A DNA stretch of 64,000 nt from Bradyrhizobium ottawaense (GTDB taxonomy: Bacteria; Pseudomonadota; Alphaproteobacteria; Rhizobiales; Xanthobacteraceae). The translations under genes and the position numbers were made by a program. The notes beneath the pieces are model-generated. The model was not told the DNA's origin. It saw nothing but the letters and a program-made list of their open reading frames with translations, and searched no databases. The stretch spans positions 7,478,001 to 7,542,000 of the forward strand of contig NZ_CP029425.2 of assembly GCF_002278135.3 (NCBI RefSeq), read 5' to 3'. Of this stretch, positions 8,702 to 18,847 are shown piece by piece; position 1 is the first letter of the stretch; each line of letters begins with the position of its first letter.

Positions 8702-10213
8702 ATCAGGCAGCTCCTGCCCGGCGGGCGGCTGTTGAGCAATCTTTAGAGCCGCAATCCAGGCCTGGCCGAGGCTCAAACCGCCGTCATTGGGCGGCAGCCG
8801 TCGCGGTACCAGGGGGGTAAGACCGGCATCGCTGCACCCCCGCGGGATTTTGTCCGCCAGCACCGCGTTCAGGAAGCAGCCGCCGCTCAGAACCACGGTA
8901 TTGATGCCGGTTGTCCGCGCAGAGCGTGTGACCCAGTCAACGCAGGCAGCGGCTAACGTGCCATGAAACAGCCCGGCTCCTCCGGCAGCGTCAATGTCAT
9001 CAGCAATCAAACGTGAAAATAGCGGACCAAGGGACAGCACGCCGCCCTCGATCGTCCAGCCGGCTTCCAGAATCGTAGTACCCCGCACCAGCGCTTCGAG
9101 CTTCAACGCTGCTTCGCCGTCATAGCTCTGCAGATTCGCAATACCTAGCAGCGCCGCTGCCGCGTCGAACAACCGTCCCGCACTGGTCGTGGTGGTCCCG
9201 CCCGGCTGATCGAGCAAGTCCGACAGACAGCCGGCTTGCCGCTGCGCGGCAAAGCGCTGCCCGATTTCGTTACCCCGGCCGAGCCCGTGTAATACTGCGC
9301 TGGCCATGCGCCACGGCTCGCGGGCTGCACGATCTCCACCCGGTATCTGCAGGGGCGCTAAGTGCCCGATGCGCTGGGACGACGTCTCTTCGCACAACAA
9401 TAATTCGCCACCCCAGTTACCGCCGTCGGAGCCAAAGCCATGGCCATCGAGCACCAGGGCAAGCGCAGGTCCCGCATGGCCGTGCTCAGCGATTACTGCG
9501 GCAGCGTGTGCATGGTGATGCTGAACCGCGACTATCGCGCGAGCATTTGCTTCCGCAAACCGGGTAGAAGCCATATCGGGATGCAAATCATGGGCGACGG
9601 CGACAGGCTCCACGCCGAGGCTCGATGTGAGGTGCCGGATCGTCTTCTCGAACGCACGGATGCTTTCGGCCGTATTTAGATCGCCAATATGCTGAGAGAC
9701 GAACGCTTGGTCGTCCCGCGTGATGGTGACGGTCGACTTCAGTATCCCGCCGACGGCGAGCACGGGCGGGACAGACCTTGCAAGCCGAATTGGCTCGGGA
9801 ACATAGCCGCGAGCACGACGGATGAATTGGTCCCGGCCAGCGGCCACCGAAACCACGGAATCATCAGCGCACGCCAAGATATCGCGATCATGGGTCACGA
9901 CCAGGTCGGCGACCCCCTTGAGCTGTCTCAACGCCTCCACGTTATCGATCAGCAGGGGTTCGCCGTAGAGATTTGCACTGGTGACAACGATGACCGGGCC
10001 AGCCTCTCCACGCTGCGGCAACGCGGCAATAAACTCAGACGTACGGTGCCCCTCGACCTCGATGAGAACGCCCTCGGGACCATTGATGACAAATCCCGCC
10101 AATCCGTACCGCATGGCTAGTCCATAGACGTAGGGACGAAAGCCAACCCCTTGCACTGCTCCACTCACGCGCACGCGCAGTCGCTTTCGATCGCAGGTGG
10201 CTGCGGCGCTCAT
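8468..10213 (-). CDS. hypF: HypF carbamoyltransferase with large internal deletion, fused in frame to HypC
   Basis: HypF makes the carbamoyl-adenylate and passes it to HypE; family length is about 750. Here residues 1-65 are the acylphosphatase domain ([14 protein letters not shown]). At about residue 66-71 the chain jumps straight to the end of the YrdC domain ([18 protein letters not shown]), followed by the Kae1-like domain ([33 protein letters not shown]). The Cys4 zinc fingers and most of YrdC, roughly 240 residues, are missing although the frame is kept. At the C-terminus there is no stop before HypC, giving 581 codons in all. A TGA sits 2 bases before the HypC ATG in another frame, so a late frameshift may explain the fusion. 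Start ATG 10213 overlaps the hypB stop. Probably inactive. Confidence 0.9.
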   Translation of the reverse strand: MSAAATCDRKRLRVRVSGAVQGVGFRPYVYGLAMRYGLAGFVINGPEGVLIEVEGHRTSEFIAALPQRGEAGPVIVVTSANLYGEPLLIDNVEALRQLKGVADLVVTHDRDILACADDSVVSVAAGRDQFIRRARGYVPEPIRLARSVPPVLAVGGILKSTVTITRDDQAFVSQHIGDLNTAESIRAFEKTIRHLTSSLGVEPVAVAHDLHPDMASTRFAEANARAIVAVQHHHAHAAAVIAEHGHAGPALALVLDGHGFGSDGGNWGGELLLCEETSSQRIGHLAPLQIPGGDRAAREPWRMASAVLHGLGRGNEIGQRFAAQRQAGCLSDLLDQPGGTTTTSAGRLFDAAAALLGIANLQSYDGEAALKLEALVRGTTILEAGWTIEGGVLSLGPLFSRLIADDIDAAGGAGLFHGTLAAACVDWVTRSARTTGINTVVLSGGCFLNAVLADKIPRGCSDAGLTPLVPRRLPPNDGGLSLGQAWIAALKIAQQPPAGQELPDMCLSVPAKIAKILPNEMALVFIDGVNLEISIALLDELDVGDFVLVHVGYALAKIDPAEAKRTLELLQELGAAKECRS

Positions 10214-10496
10214 CGCCTTGCGTCCTCTAAGGCGCGCCTCTGACGGCGCGCCTGCCTGTTGATCCAGGCGTAGAGCGCGCCAAAGCCCTCGCCAGTACGA
10301 GCCGAAACGACAAGCACGTCAATCTTTGGGTTGACCCGTCTGGCATACTCAGAGCTGGCCCCGGTTGTTTGGACAGCGCCGCGCTGGATTTAAGTGGATT
10401 CCTGCCGGGTTATGCTGAACGCGGGGCTTTACGATTTTGTCGTTGCGTCGGGAGGGCGTAGCCCGACCAGAGCGACGACAAAATCGTCGGCGACGG

Positions 10497-11324
10497 TCAT
10501 GCGGCCATCACCATAGCTTGCGTGCCGAAGTAAGCCTCGTCGGGCGTGCGCCCGTCAAGGCTCGAGTGAGGGCGTCCCTGATTGTAGAAGGCCAGATACT
10601 TGGCAATTGACGCTCGCGCCTCGGACACGCTGTCGTAGGCGCGGAGATAAACTTCTTCGTATTTGACCGTGCGCCAGAGCCGCTCGACAAACACGTTGTC
10701 GCGCCAGGCGCCCTTGCCGTCCATGCTGATGGCGATCTTCGCGTCCAGCAGCACATCGGTGAACTCGAGGCTGGTGAACTGGCTGCCCTGATCCGTGTTG
10801 AAAATCTCGGGTCTGCCGTGCTTCGCCAACGCCTCCTGGACCGCTTGGACGCAGAAGGCCGCCTCCATTGTGATCGAGACGCGATGGGCCAGGACCCGTC
10901 GGCTGAACACATCGACGACCGCCGCGAGATAGACGAAGCCACGCCGCATCGGAATGTAGGTGATGTCCATTGCCCACGCATGGTCGGGCCGCTCGATCTT
11001 CAATCCGCGCAACAGGTACGGGTAGATCTTGTGACCCGGAGCCGGCTTGCTCGTGTTCGGGCGACGATAGACCGCCTCGATCCCCATGCGCTTCATCAGC
11101 GTCGCGATGTGGCGGCGACCGGCGTATACCCCCTCCCGCCGCAGCAACGATCGCAGCATACGCGCTCCCGCGAAGGGATAATCGAGATGCAGCTCATCGA
11201 GCCGACGCATCAAGGCAAGGTCCTCGGCCGAAACTGGCCGAGGTTCATAGTAGACCGTGCTGCGAGCCAGCTTCAGGACCTTCGCCTGGCGCACGATAGA
11301 AAGATCATGACCGCGGTCGATCAT
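10497..11324 (-). CDS. IS3-family transposase OrfB (intact)
   Basis: A 275-residue integrase: an N-terminal HTH_21 region (YPFAGARMLRSLLRREG) followed by the rve catalytic domain. DDE residues are visible as D in AWAMDITYIPM, D in FNTDQGSQFTS and E in the KGAWRDNVFVERLWRTVKYE segment. The C-terminal AFYNQGRPHSSLDGRTPDE is typical of the family. This is the only undamaged OrfB of the three copies in the window and could act on all of them. Confidence 0.93.
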   Translation of the reverse strand: MIDRGHDLSIVRQAKVLKLARSTVYYEPRPVSAEDLALMRRLDELHLDYPFAGARMLRSLLRREGVYAGRRHIATLMKRMGIEAVYRRPNTSKPAPGHKIYPYLLRGLKIERPDHAWAMDITYIPMRRGFVYLAAVVDVFSRRVLAHRVSITMEAAFCVQAVQEALAKHGRPEIFNTDQGSQFTSLEFTDVLLDAKIAISMDGKGAWRDNVFVERLWRTVKYEEVYLRAYDSVSEARASIAKYLAFYNQGRPHSSLDGRTPDEAYFGTQAMVMAA

Positions 11325-11626
11325 CGCTTTGCGCTCAGCAGGCCCGCCTTGGTGAGCGCGCCGGACAAAAAATCGTTTTCCAACGCCAGCTCGCCGATCT
11401 TGGCATGTAACGCCTTCAAATCGACCGGCGTCTCGGCCGATGTCTTGTCATGCCCAAACACGCCGGCGGCGCCTTCCAGGAGCTGGTTTTTCCAGATCGT
11501 GATCTGGTTCGGATGAACATCAAACAGTTGCGCCAGCTCCGCCAGTGTCTTGTCTCCTTTGACCGCAGCCAAAGCAACCTTCGCCTTGAATGCCGGAGAA
11601 TGCGTCCGGCGGCTCTTCTTCGTCAT
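11321..11626 (-). CDS. IS3-family transposase OrfA (copy 2)
   Basis: A 102-residue helix-turn-helix protein starting MTKKSRRTHSPAFKAK. It overlaps orfB by 4 bases in the -1 phase, as IS3 elements need for OrfAB fusion synthesis. Identical to copy 3 apart from one residue near the start. Confidence 0.88.
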   Translation of the reverse strand: MTKKSRRTHSPAFKAKVALAAVKGDKTLAELAQLFDVHPNQITIWKNQLLEGAAGVFGHDKTSAETPVDLKALHAKIGELALENDFLSGALTKAGLLSAKR

Positions 11627-12474
11627 CTTCGCTCCTGATTCGCAGCAAGAATCCTCGCCGCTGTCAGGCAGAAAATCCACTCAAGCTACTGTCCGAATTT
11701 GCGAGGCCAGCTCTCTCGATGGTCTTTTCCAAATCGAATTCAAGCAGCGGCGCCAGATCGATCTTGTTGATCACCACGAGGGATGAAGCAGCAAACATAT
11801 CAGGACATTTGAGGGGCTTGTCTTCACCTTCCGTAATCGAGAAAACCACGATCTTGCAGGCCTCGCCAAGATCGAAGGCAGCGGGACAGATCAGATTACC
11901 GACGTTCTCGATGAAGAGAATGCCGCCTGAAAGCAGGGGCAAGCGGCGATAAGCTCCGCCGATCATTGCAGCATCGAGATGACAATTCTTGCCGGTATTG
12001 ATTTGAACGGCTGGCACGCCGACAGCCTGAATACGTTCAGCGTCGTTCGAGGTCTGCTGGTCGCTTCGATGACACCGACCGGGCGGCTGCGCTTGAGCTC
12101 GGACGCGGCACGGACCAGCAGCGTCGTTTTACCTGCACCGGGACTGGATAAAAGATTAAACACGAGAACGTCATCGGCAAGGAAGAGGGCCCGGTTGACC
12201 GCCGCAATCCCATTATTCTTGCCCAGGATATCGCGCTCGATCTCGATGACCTGCTTTCCGCTCATGCCCCCGACCCTTGAATCAGCCGAGCCGGCGCCGC
12301 CGCTCGGAAGCGGCTGTATGCCATGTGCCTGATGGTGGGCCGGCCGGCGAAGAGGAGAATGGCCATCGCAAGAGTCCCGCACATGGTCATTGTATCGCTC
12401 GTGGCTCTTCGCATCATTTGTCCTCGAGTGTTTGGTCGTCGGTGTACCTTCCGTGCAGCCGCAAACGGTACACA

Positions 12475-12816
12475 TCAATCGATCTCCAGCGCTTTCACGC
12501 GCATCTGTTCGCCCGCGGTTACCTGCAACTGATAACTGCCGCAGCAAGGACAGCAATCACCCCGGCGTGCAATTTCAACGCTCTTCGAACAGCTCATGCA
12601 CCAGGCAACGCCCGGTAGTTCAACGATATTAAGCGCGGCGCCTTCGGCAACGGTCCGCATTGCAGCGACAGCAAAGCAGAACCTGATCGCTTCAGGCGCG
12701 GCATGACTCAGCGTTCCCAATTCCAAACAGACGCTCCGCACCCGCGAAGAGGATCGCTCCCGTACCTTCTCCTCGACGATCTGAATGATCCCCATGCAAA
12801 TGGCCATTTCATGCAT
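12475..12816 (-). CDS. hypA: Hydrogenase nickel-insertion protein HypA
   Basis: 113 residues, family length. It starts [10 protein letters not shown], so the Ni-binding MHE triad is present. The zinc site is formed by CMSC and CPCCGS (CxxC pairs). It works with HypB in nickel delivery. ATG 12816 overlaps the end of hupK and its TGA overlaps the hypB ATG. No lesion is seen. Confidence 0.93.
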   Translation of the reverse strand: MHEMAICMGIIQIVEEKVRERSSSRVRSVCLELGTLSHAAPEAIRFCFAVAAMRTVAEGAALNIVELPGVAWCMSCSKSVEIARRGDCCPCCGSYQLQVTAGEQMRVKALEID

Positions 12817-13906
12817 CGTGAAATTCACGAAAATTGAGAGTGAACCCGACGCACGGATCCAGCGACGCAATCACCGCGTGGACTGCATCACAGCGCCGCG
12901 GAGCTGTCAGCACGGCGCCCTGCAGGTTCCGTACAAGCGGTCCGCGCTTATGGAAATTCCACTCCGTCGGCGCCAGGAATTCGAAGCGAGATATCCGGCC
13001 GTGAGCGTCAAGCTCAACAGCGTGGTAGAGACGTCCCCTGGCGCATTCGACCGCGGCACGACCGGGCCCAAGCTTATATCTTTCGATAATCCCATGCTCT
13101 GCGGTATCCGGCTGAGCGCCGGCCTCAAGCCAGGCACATAGCCCGGACGATTTCAACTATTCTGGCCATCAGCCGCTCGGCCGCACCGAAGGGTCTCAGC
13201 AAGAACCGATCCCGGGTCATTTGGCGCGCCCAAGGACCCGTCTCGGGCACATGTCCTTCCAGATCCGGACAATCGCAAAACGTCGAATCATCCCCGAGCA
13301 ATCGCTTCGCGATGTTGAAGTCGTCAGCAGCGGACAGGAACGAGTATGCTGCCGGAGCCGACTTCAAGCCGGCCTCATGAAGCGCCGCGACGCGAAGCGA
13401 CAGTGGGCTGCCGGACCTGAGCGCGCGTCCCTCATTCGGTACGCCCAGCGCGGCCAGCGCCGCCGCGATCCGCGCTGTTGCTTCCCGTTGAGGGGGGGCA
13501 CGAGGCTCGCTGGGCGGAGCGAACAAGCGCTGACAATTCCGACATCAGGGAGCGGATTGCTGCCGCACTGGCGACCTCTAGCGTGAGATGTCCGGCAAAT
13601 AGGCCCCGTGCCAAATCCATGATGCGCTCGGTAACGATCAGCGCAATACGATGCTGTTTTTTTTGCGAGGGTGATCACTTCGTCGCGCGCCGTTTCGATC
13701 GCGGTCAACAGTGCGGTTTGCTGCGCAGCGGCACATAACGCGAAGAGCCGCGGCACTGCGTTGAGCAGTGACGAGGCCTGCTTTCCGGCGAATATCCGAC
13801 CCAGCGGCGGCCGGACTCGCGGCTGGATCTCGACCGAGGCGACTACGTCGGCAGCTAGCAATACGCGGACATGGATTTTGTTGCTTGCAGTGAGGTTCAT
13901 GCGCAA
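12809..13906 (-). pseudogene. hupK: hupK, hydrogenase assembly protein, three apparent frameshifts
   Basis: HupK resembles the hydrogenase large subunit without the metal ligands and is thought to serve as a scaffold during maturation. The protein is readable only by joining four frames: 13906 to about 13660 (VLLAADVVASVEIQPR, LLTAIETARDEVITLAKK), then MDLARGLFAGHLTLEV, then REATARIAAALAALGVPN to VEIVRAM, then CAWLEAGAQPDTAEH to the stop at 12809 with LAPTEWNFHKRGPL. The first break falls in a run of eight T on the plus strand (13657-13664), the second in a run of seven G (13492-13498), the third near 13140. Homopolymer sites make either slippage mutations or sequencing errors possible. Confidence 0.82.
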
Positions 13907-13991
13907 TGCTGCCCCCTCCCCCCGCGCAAGCTATGATCCATCCGAAGGCGCCGTCTGTGGGATCGCAACTGATGTCGAGTGCCCGAGCGCA

Positions 13992-14863
13992 TCATGTGAA
14001 GTACGCCTCGAGAATTTCCTGCACGCGTCCGGCAGAGTCCTGGAAATCCTCGTCGGCAGCCAACGCAACAATCGGCACGCCCCCGACCTCCACCGTATCA
14101 AGGATGATGTTGTCCGTAGAATTGAAGAACTGCACGGACCAAACATTCCTAGTCCCGGTCGCCTGCACTCTGCAGGCACCGTAGCCCCGCAACATGAGTT
14201 GGACGGGTCCGTTGCCCAAGCTTTGCTGCAGGAATGTCAAGTCGACAACGCTCATTGGCAGTAACGTCAGATTGATGACATGCGCATTCATGCAAAATTG
14301 CCAGACGCTGGCCCGCTCGCGTATTTCGGCCAGCACCGGTTGAACGTTCATCGCGCCATCCGGCGGCGTGTCAATCAGAAGTTCGGTTGATGTCAGGTCA
14401 GTTGCGGCACGCCGGACAATCTGCGGAATCGCTCCAACCTCGACATATTCGTGCGCCGGTTCGGTTCCGATGCGCACGCGCCAGATTCCGGCATGCACGG
14501 ACTCCCGGATTTGTGCCAAACTGCCGTCCGGCAACGCAACCACCCGGTCACCTCGCCTTCCCCGAGCAATTCGTCAATCAGCTTGCGCTCGGCATCGCTG
14601 AAATTTGCGAGTCCGTACAATTGTGTCGGATCACCGCTTCTCTGACCCCCAACAGCAGCAGCGACATTTGACATTAGCAGGGCAGCGTTCGGATACTTCC
14701 TTGCACGTTCGTCGCAAACCCGCCAAACGCGATTGACAAGCGCACTTGTCGCGCCGCGATAGAATACATCGAGAGTTCCAGAACCTGTGGTAAAGCCGCT
14801 CGCCGCGCGGCCGGCGCCGCCAGATACAACGGGGATCGCTGCTTTCACGATGCGATGTTCCAT
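13992..14863 (-). pseudogene. hupH: hupH (HyaF family), frameshifted
   Basis: HupH/HyaF proteins help mature the small subunit. The first frame gives KAAIPVVSGGAGRAASGF through [14 protein letters not shown]; near 14543 one base seems missing (a GGG that should be GGGG). The second frame gives [19 protein letters not shown] and runs through [18 protein letters not shown] to EILEAYFT and the stop, the strongly conserved C-terminal domain. The start is uncertain; ATG 14863 is a guess. Between hupH and hupK there is no room for hupI or hupJ. Confidence 0.82.
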
Positions 14864-15237
14864 TGTCTGTGTCGAGGGGTATTGCACTTGCCGGCGTCGG
14901 TGCTGCCGGCGAGTGCCCAAAGGATCGGTGAGGAGATGCGGTTGATCGTGAGCAAACGATCCGGTCTCTTGCCGATCAGGCAGAGTATATTGTTCCTCGG
15001 GGATAGGCGCGGCGTCGACAGTCTACGCTGGCCGGGCCGGCCGGTCAGTGTGCCACCAGGGCCGCGCGAGGGTGCTTCACTGATCCGCAGAATATGTAGG
15101 GGATCAGCCGCCGGCAGCGGCATCAAGGTCGCCTTCCTGGGAACGTGCGCGACCAGGCGCGCATCGGCGCTAACGCCCTCCACGTCGTCGGACGGAGCGG
15201 GCCGTGTCAGAGCATGCTGAGCCGGCTGCAACTTCAT
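14845..15237 (-). CDS. Unrecognised ORF in the position of hupG
   Basis: 130 residues starting MKLQPAQHALTRPAPSDDVE, with a good ribosome site (GAGGAG) ahead of ATG 15237 and a -24/-12-like promoter further up. It does not look like HupG/HyaE (a thioredoxin fold); it is rich in Pro and Arg and its second half may be out of frame. It could be a separate small gene or a degraded piece of hupG or hupH. The coding status is doubtful, and the 180 bases between it and hupF (15241-15420) hold only the promoter. Confidence 0.3.
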   Translation of the reverse strand: MKLQPAQHALTRPAPSDDVEGVSADARLVAHVPRKATLMPLPAADPLHILRISEAPSRGPGGTLTGRPGQRRLSTPRLSPRNNILCLIGKRPDRLLTINRISSPILWALAGSTDAGKCNTPRHRQWNIAS

Positions 15238-15280
15238 CACACTCCTCTCTGATCATGATCGGTTCTGCCAGCATGGCGGT

Positions 15281-15298
15281 TAGCAAGGCGCATGCCAA
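15281..15298 (-). promoter_or_regulatory. -24/-12 promoter motif inside the hup operon
   Basis: The minus strand reads ATTGGCATGCGCCTTGCT: TGGCATG-N4-TTGCT with GG-N10-GC spacing, an excellent sigma-54 match, about 45 bases above the ATG at 15237. No TGT-N10-ACA site was found in the 100 bases above it, so the activator is unknown or the motif is fortuitous. Confidence 0.55.
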
Positions 15299-15420
15299 TC
15301 ATCTCTAGGTGCGCGAGTCGCGTTCGACCCAACGGCGTAGCGCCTGACGTTGTCCAAGCCGATGGTCCTGCGACTGGAATCCGGTCTATGAACCCCAGCC
15401 GGTGCAAGGGAGCGGAAGCG

Positions 15421-15711
15421 CTAGCGTAGGTGCTCCGGCAATTGCGGCTCGTGACCGATCAAGTCCGCAAAGAAGCGATCGCAGCTCTGACCGTTGAGGC
15501 TGGCCTCAAGCCCGTCAAGTGCTTTGCAGATCAGCCTTGCTTCGTTTTCGTCCAGGAGCCGCACTGCGCTGTCGATATGAACGAGCACCTTGGCGCCGGC
15601 CCGTACATCAGCGAGCAGCACGACGGAGATGCGCCGCTGCTCATTGCCATACTCGCATAACGCGGTGACACCGTCGGTCTCGACAATCGTCATTGGCAAG
15701 CCAAGGCACAT
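15421..15711 (-). CDS. hupF: Hydrogenase chaperone HupF (HypC family)
   Basis: 96 residues starting MCLGLPMTIVETDG, with the Cys2 of HypC-type chaperones, and a VHIDSAVRLLDENEA segment matching the conserved HIGFA-like region. The C-terminus is longer than HypC, as in HupF proteins. HupF stabilises the large subunit HupL in the presence of oxygen. It follows hupD with 2 bases between. Intact. Confidence 0.9.
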   Translation of the reverse strand: MCLGLPMTIVETDGVTALCEYGNEQRRISVVLLADVRAGAKVLVHIDSAVRLLDENEARLICKALDGLEASLNGQSCDRFFADLIGHEPQLPEHLR

Positions 15712-15713
15712 AA

Positions 15714-16312
15714 TCAGCCGCAGGCCGCTAGATCGGCTCTGCCTTTCATTTCATAATTCGCATGGTCAATATTGTTCGCCAACAGCCGTTCTGATGCAGG
15801 CAGCGGCGCACTCCGCGGTTTTGCCGGCGAGTCCCACTGCTCTAGGAGCTTACAGGCCAGTCTAATCGCGGGGGGAATCTGAAAGCGCACCGGCGCGGTC
15901 AGCGGACCGCCCCAATTCTCCAGATCCATCGGCTGGCAGCCGATAAGAGCGAGCTCTCGCGGGCGGCGGCCAAGCAAATCGGCCGCGCTCAAGACCTCCT
16001 GGAAGCCCATCTGATGCAGGCTCACCTTCTTGGCCCCCGTGAATTTTGGCACTTCGTCATCTCGTACAAGCTCCAACTGCCCGGGCAGCAATCCATAGTC
16101 GATGGCGTCGAACACGATCAGGCAGTCGGCCCCCTCAAGAAAACTAACGAGGTAGAGCCCCTGGGTGCCGCCATCGAAAACGGTGACGTATCATCGACCG
16201 CGTAGCTACGATGAAACTCCTCGACCGCACGCACACCGAATCCCTCATCGGCCCACAGAATATTGCCAATGCCGAGCACCAAAATCCGCTTTTTCTCTGT
16301 TGAATTGAGCAT
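15714..16312 (-). pseudogene. hupD: hupD, hydrogenase maturation endopeptidase, frameshifted
   Basis: HupD clips the HupL C-terminus after nickel insertion. The first frame from ATG 16312 has the family start RILVLGIGNILWADEGFG, which includes the Ni-binding Glu; near 16188 the frame breaks. The other frame supplies VFDGGTQGL, IVFDAIDYGLLPGQ and GAKKVSLHQMGFQEVL, with the Asp and His metal ligands, to the stop at 15714. The gene reads through if one base is restored. As read, no protease is made and HupL could not be processed. Confidence 0.88.
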
Positions 16313-16346
16313 CCGCTTCCCAGTCAATCGCCAAACCAATGCTCAC

Positions 16347-17039
16347 CTACTTGATAGAAGGGAAGCTGCGGCGCGACACGACGTCGTCCCAGAGCACCGC
16401 GTAGATGTGGACCAGCGCGAACATCACGATCACCCACAGGCCGAGATGATGCCAGGTGTGAAAGTCCTGGCTGTTCGGCCAGAGTGAAAACACCCAGCCG
16501 AACACCTTGTACTGCCAGCTGTCAGTACCGGCACCTTGCCCGTAAAGTGCAAAGCCGGTGACGACCATGAACGTGATCGTCTGCGTAAACATGAAGAACA
16601 TTGCTAGCTGAGCAAGGCGGTTGTGCCCGAGGCCCCTTTCAGGCTCAACCGCAAGGAACGAATACCGGCGAATCTCGTGGTGCAACTCCCGCCAAAAGCA
16701 CCGGCGCCAAAGCGGCACGCAAAAGATCTGCATGGCGTGCGCGTTTCCCATCAAGGCCCAGTAGATACGCAGAAGAAAGCCGGCGCTGAGTACATATCCC
16801 GCCGAGAAATGAGCAAAGCGGATATAGCCGAATAGAAAACCGCCGCTTGCCATTCCCCATATCGCCGGTGTCCCGGTTCCAATAAGATAGCCTGTTAAAC
16901 TCAGTACCAGAATCGCGGCTGCATTAGCCCAATGCCAGAGTCGCACCAGCGCATAAATGTGGGCGGTGCCCCCACGGATGCTGCGACCAGCCAGTGCCGC
17001 ATCGGCGGCGGCAAGAAACTTCTGAGCCCTGTTCCGCAT
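16347..17039 (-). CDS. hupC: Hydrogenase b-type cytochrome subunit HupC
   Basis: 230 residues, an integral membrane cytochrome b that anchors HupSL and passes electrons from H2 to quinone. Four hydrophobic spans are visible (around AAAILVLSLTGYLIG, FSAGYVLSAGFLLRIYWA, MFFMFTQTITFMVVTGFAL and LGLWVIVMFALVHIYAVLW) with heme-ligand histidines in LWHW, AHFSAGY and HTWHHLG. ATG 17039 is preferred over the longer frame because it avoids overlap with hupL. Intact. Confidence 0.93.
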   Translation of the reverse strand: MRNRAQKFLAAADAALAGRSIRGGTAHIYALVRLWHWANAAAILVLSLTGYLIGTGTPAIWGMASGGFLFGYIRFAHFSAGYVLSAGFLLRIYWALMGNAHAMQIFCVPLWRRCFWRELHHEIRRYSFLAVEPERGLGHNRLAQLAMFFMFTQTITFMVVTGFALYGQGAGTDSWQYKVFGWVFSLWPNSQDFHTWHHLGLWVIVMFALVHIYAVLWDDVVSRRSFPSIK

Positions 17040-17043
17040 GGGC

Positions 17044-18834
17044 CTAACGAACTCTAATTGAGGCCATTTCTTGACCCTCATGACTCATCACGTGCGTCGA
17101 GCAAGCCAAGCACGGATCAAAGGAGTGGATGGTGCGCAAAATCTCCAACGGGCGCTGCGGATCGGCCATCGGAGTGCCGATCAGCGAAGCTTCAAAAGCG
17201 CCAATATTGCCGCTTGAATCGCGAGGAGATCCGTTCCATGTCGTCGGCACGACACATTGATAGTTGTCAATCTTAGCGTCCTTGATCGTAATCCAGTGCC
17301 CGAGCGCACCGCGAGGCGCCTCAGTGAACCCGTAGCCTTTGGCTTCCTTGCGCCAGGTTTCCGGCCTCCACCTGCTGATATCGGCAGTTGCCGTGTTGCC
17401 CGCCTTGATGTTGATTACCAGCTTATCCTGGAAATGGCGCATCTGATGCGCCGCCCATTGGCATTCGAGCGCCCGCGCCGCAGTACGGCCAAGGGTCGAG
17501 AACAGCGCAGTCACGGGAAGATTGAGCCCCTTGAGCAGTCTCTCGGCGGGCTCCTTGAACTCGGCTTTGCCTTGCGCATAACCGATAATGTATCGGGCCA
17601 ACGGCCCAACCTCCACGGCGCGGCCGCGCCATCGCGGCGCTTTGATCCAGGAATATTTGCCGCCTTCGTCGAGTTCTTTAATATCTGTCTTGCTGCCTTT
17701 GAGTTTTGGCCCAAGTTCAAAACTCGGCTCGGTGATACCATCCCAGGGAAGCAGTCCGCAGCAATGGCCGGGGTATTTATACCATGAATGCGCGACGAAT
17801 TCCTGGATCTGTTCGGGATCACCATGGTCGATCGGCAATATCTCCTTGAGATTGCCATCAAGAATGACCCCGCGCGGCAGCTTGAAACTCTCGCCGGAAC
17901 AGTCATTGGCCTTTTCGGGGATATCGCCATAGGACATCACGCTTTTGCTCGAAAGACCGCCGCCGTGGAGCCAGTCCTTATAGTACGAAAAGATCGCGGC
18001 AATGTCGGGCAGATAGACCTGCTCGACAAACTCGATCGAACGGTCGATGATGGAGGATATAATGTTCAGTCGCTCCATGCCGATTGCGCCCACCGCTCCG
18101 ATTCCGTCGATGTTGATCGCGCACGGCACGCCGCCCACCAGCCAATTTGGATGCGGGTTCTTGCCGCCATAAATCGCTTGGGTTTTGACGATCTCCTTCT
18201 GGAAGTCGAGTGCTTCAAGATAATGAGCTACCGCTATCAGGTTCGCTTCCGGTGGCAGTTTGTAGGCCGGATGCCCCCAATAGCCATTCTTGAACGGACC
18301 GAGTTGCCCTGATCCGAAGAATTTGCCGAGCCGGATCTGTAGATCCTTGAAATAGCCAGGGGATGACAGCGGCCAGGGCGAGATAGATTGCGCCAGTGTA
18401 GAGGTCGACTTGGGATCGTCCTTGAGGGCGGAGACCACGTCGACCCAATCCAACGAATGGAGGTGATAGAAATGTACGAGGTGATCATGCACGAGCAGGC
18501 ACAGCTGCATGATGTTGCGGATCGAATTTGCATTCTCCGGAATCGTAATTCCTAGTGCATTTTCAACCGCGCGCACGGAGGTGAGCGCATGGGTACCGGT
18601 GCAGACCCCGCAAATCCGCTCGGTGAACGCCCATGCGTCGCGCGGATCGCGCCCACGCAGGATGACTTCGATGCCACGCCAAATCGTCCCGCTTGAGACT
18701 GCATTGCGGATCACATTGTCGGAATCGAGATTAGCTTCGATGCGCAGGTGGCCTTCGATGCGAGTCAGCGGATCGATAACGATTCGCTTGCCGGAACGAT
18801 CGAGATTGAACCCATTCGGCGTCTGGACGGCCAC
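17044..18834 (-). CDS. hupL: Uptake [NiFe]-hydrogenase large subunit HupL
   Basis: 596 residues, full length. Nickel-site motifs are intact: [10 protein letters not shown] near residue 73 and [11 protein letters not shown] near the C-terminus, with the tail after His that the HupD protease removes. It oxidises H2 at the outer face of the inner membrane together with HupS and HupC. It starts 13 bases after hupS. No lesion, but several of its maturation genes downstream are broken. Confidence 0.97.
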   Translation of the reverse strand: MAVQTPNGFNLDRSGKRIVIDPLTRIEGHLRIEANLDSDNVIRNAVSSGTIWRGIEVILRGRDPRDAWAFTERICGVCTGTHALTSVRAVENALGITIPENANSIRNIMQLCLLVHDHLVHFYHLHSLDWVDVVSALKDDPKSTSTLAQSISPWPLSSPGYFKDLQIRLGKFFGSGQLGPFKNGYWGHPAYKLPPEANLIAVAHYLEALDFQKEIVKTQAIYGGKNPHPNWLVGGVPCAINIDGIGAVGAIGMERLNIISSIIDRSIEFVEQVYLPDIAAIFSYYKDWLHGGGLSSKSVMSYGDIPEKANDCSGESFKLPRGVILDGNLKEILPIDHGDPEQIQEFVAHSWYKYPGHCCGLLPWDGITEPSFELGPKLKGSKTDIKELDEGGKYSWIKAPRWRGRAVEVGPLARYIIGYAQGKAEFKEPAERLLKGLNLPVTALFSTLGRTAARALECQWAAHQMRHFQDKLVINIKAGNTATADISRWRPETWRKEAKGYGFTEAPRGALGHWITIKDAKIDNYQCVVPTTWNGSPRDSSGNIGAFEASLIGTPMADPQRPLEILRTIHSFDPCLACSTHVMSHEGQEMASIRVR

Positions 18835-18847
18835 CGTCGTTACCTCC

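Larger units (their letters stand above)
10352..11713 (-). mobile_element. IS3-family element, copy 2 (complete), inside hypB
   Basis: Full-length copy of about 1.36 kb with imperfect terminal inverted repeats (GAGCTGGCCCCGGTTGTTTG at the low end, GAGCTGGCCTCGCAAATTCG inverted at the high end) and intact orfA and orfB. It splits hypB coding sequence. Copy 1 (1551) and copy 3 (59901) are defective relatives. Confidence 0.92.
10210..12475 (-). pseudogene. hypB: hypB, split by an IS3 element and frameshifted
   Basis: HypB is the GTPase that delivers nickel to the hydrogenase large subunit. The N-terminus [10 protein letters not shown], a short degraded histidine-bearing stretch, and the P-loop [11 protein letters not shown] are readable from ATG 12475 (overlapping the hypA stop as TGATG). 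Near 12063 one base is missing, so the frame shifts before the segment [16 protein letters not shown]. After the G4-like [12 protein letters not shown] the gene is interrupted at about 11713 by a 1.36-kb IS3-family element and resumes at about 10351 with [17 protein letters not shown] to the stop at 10210. Two independent defects make this a null allele. Confidence 0.93.
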
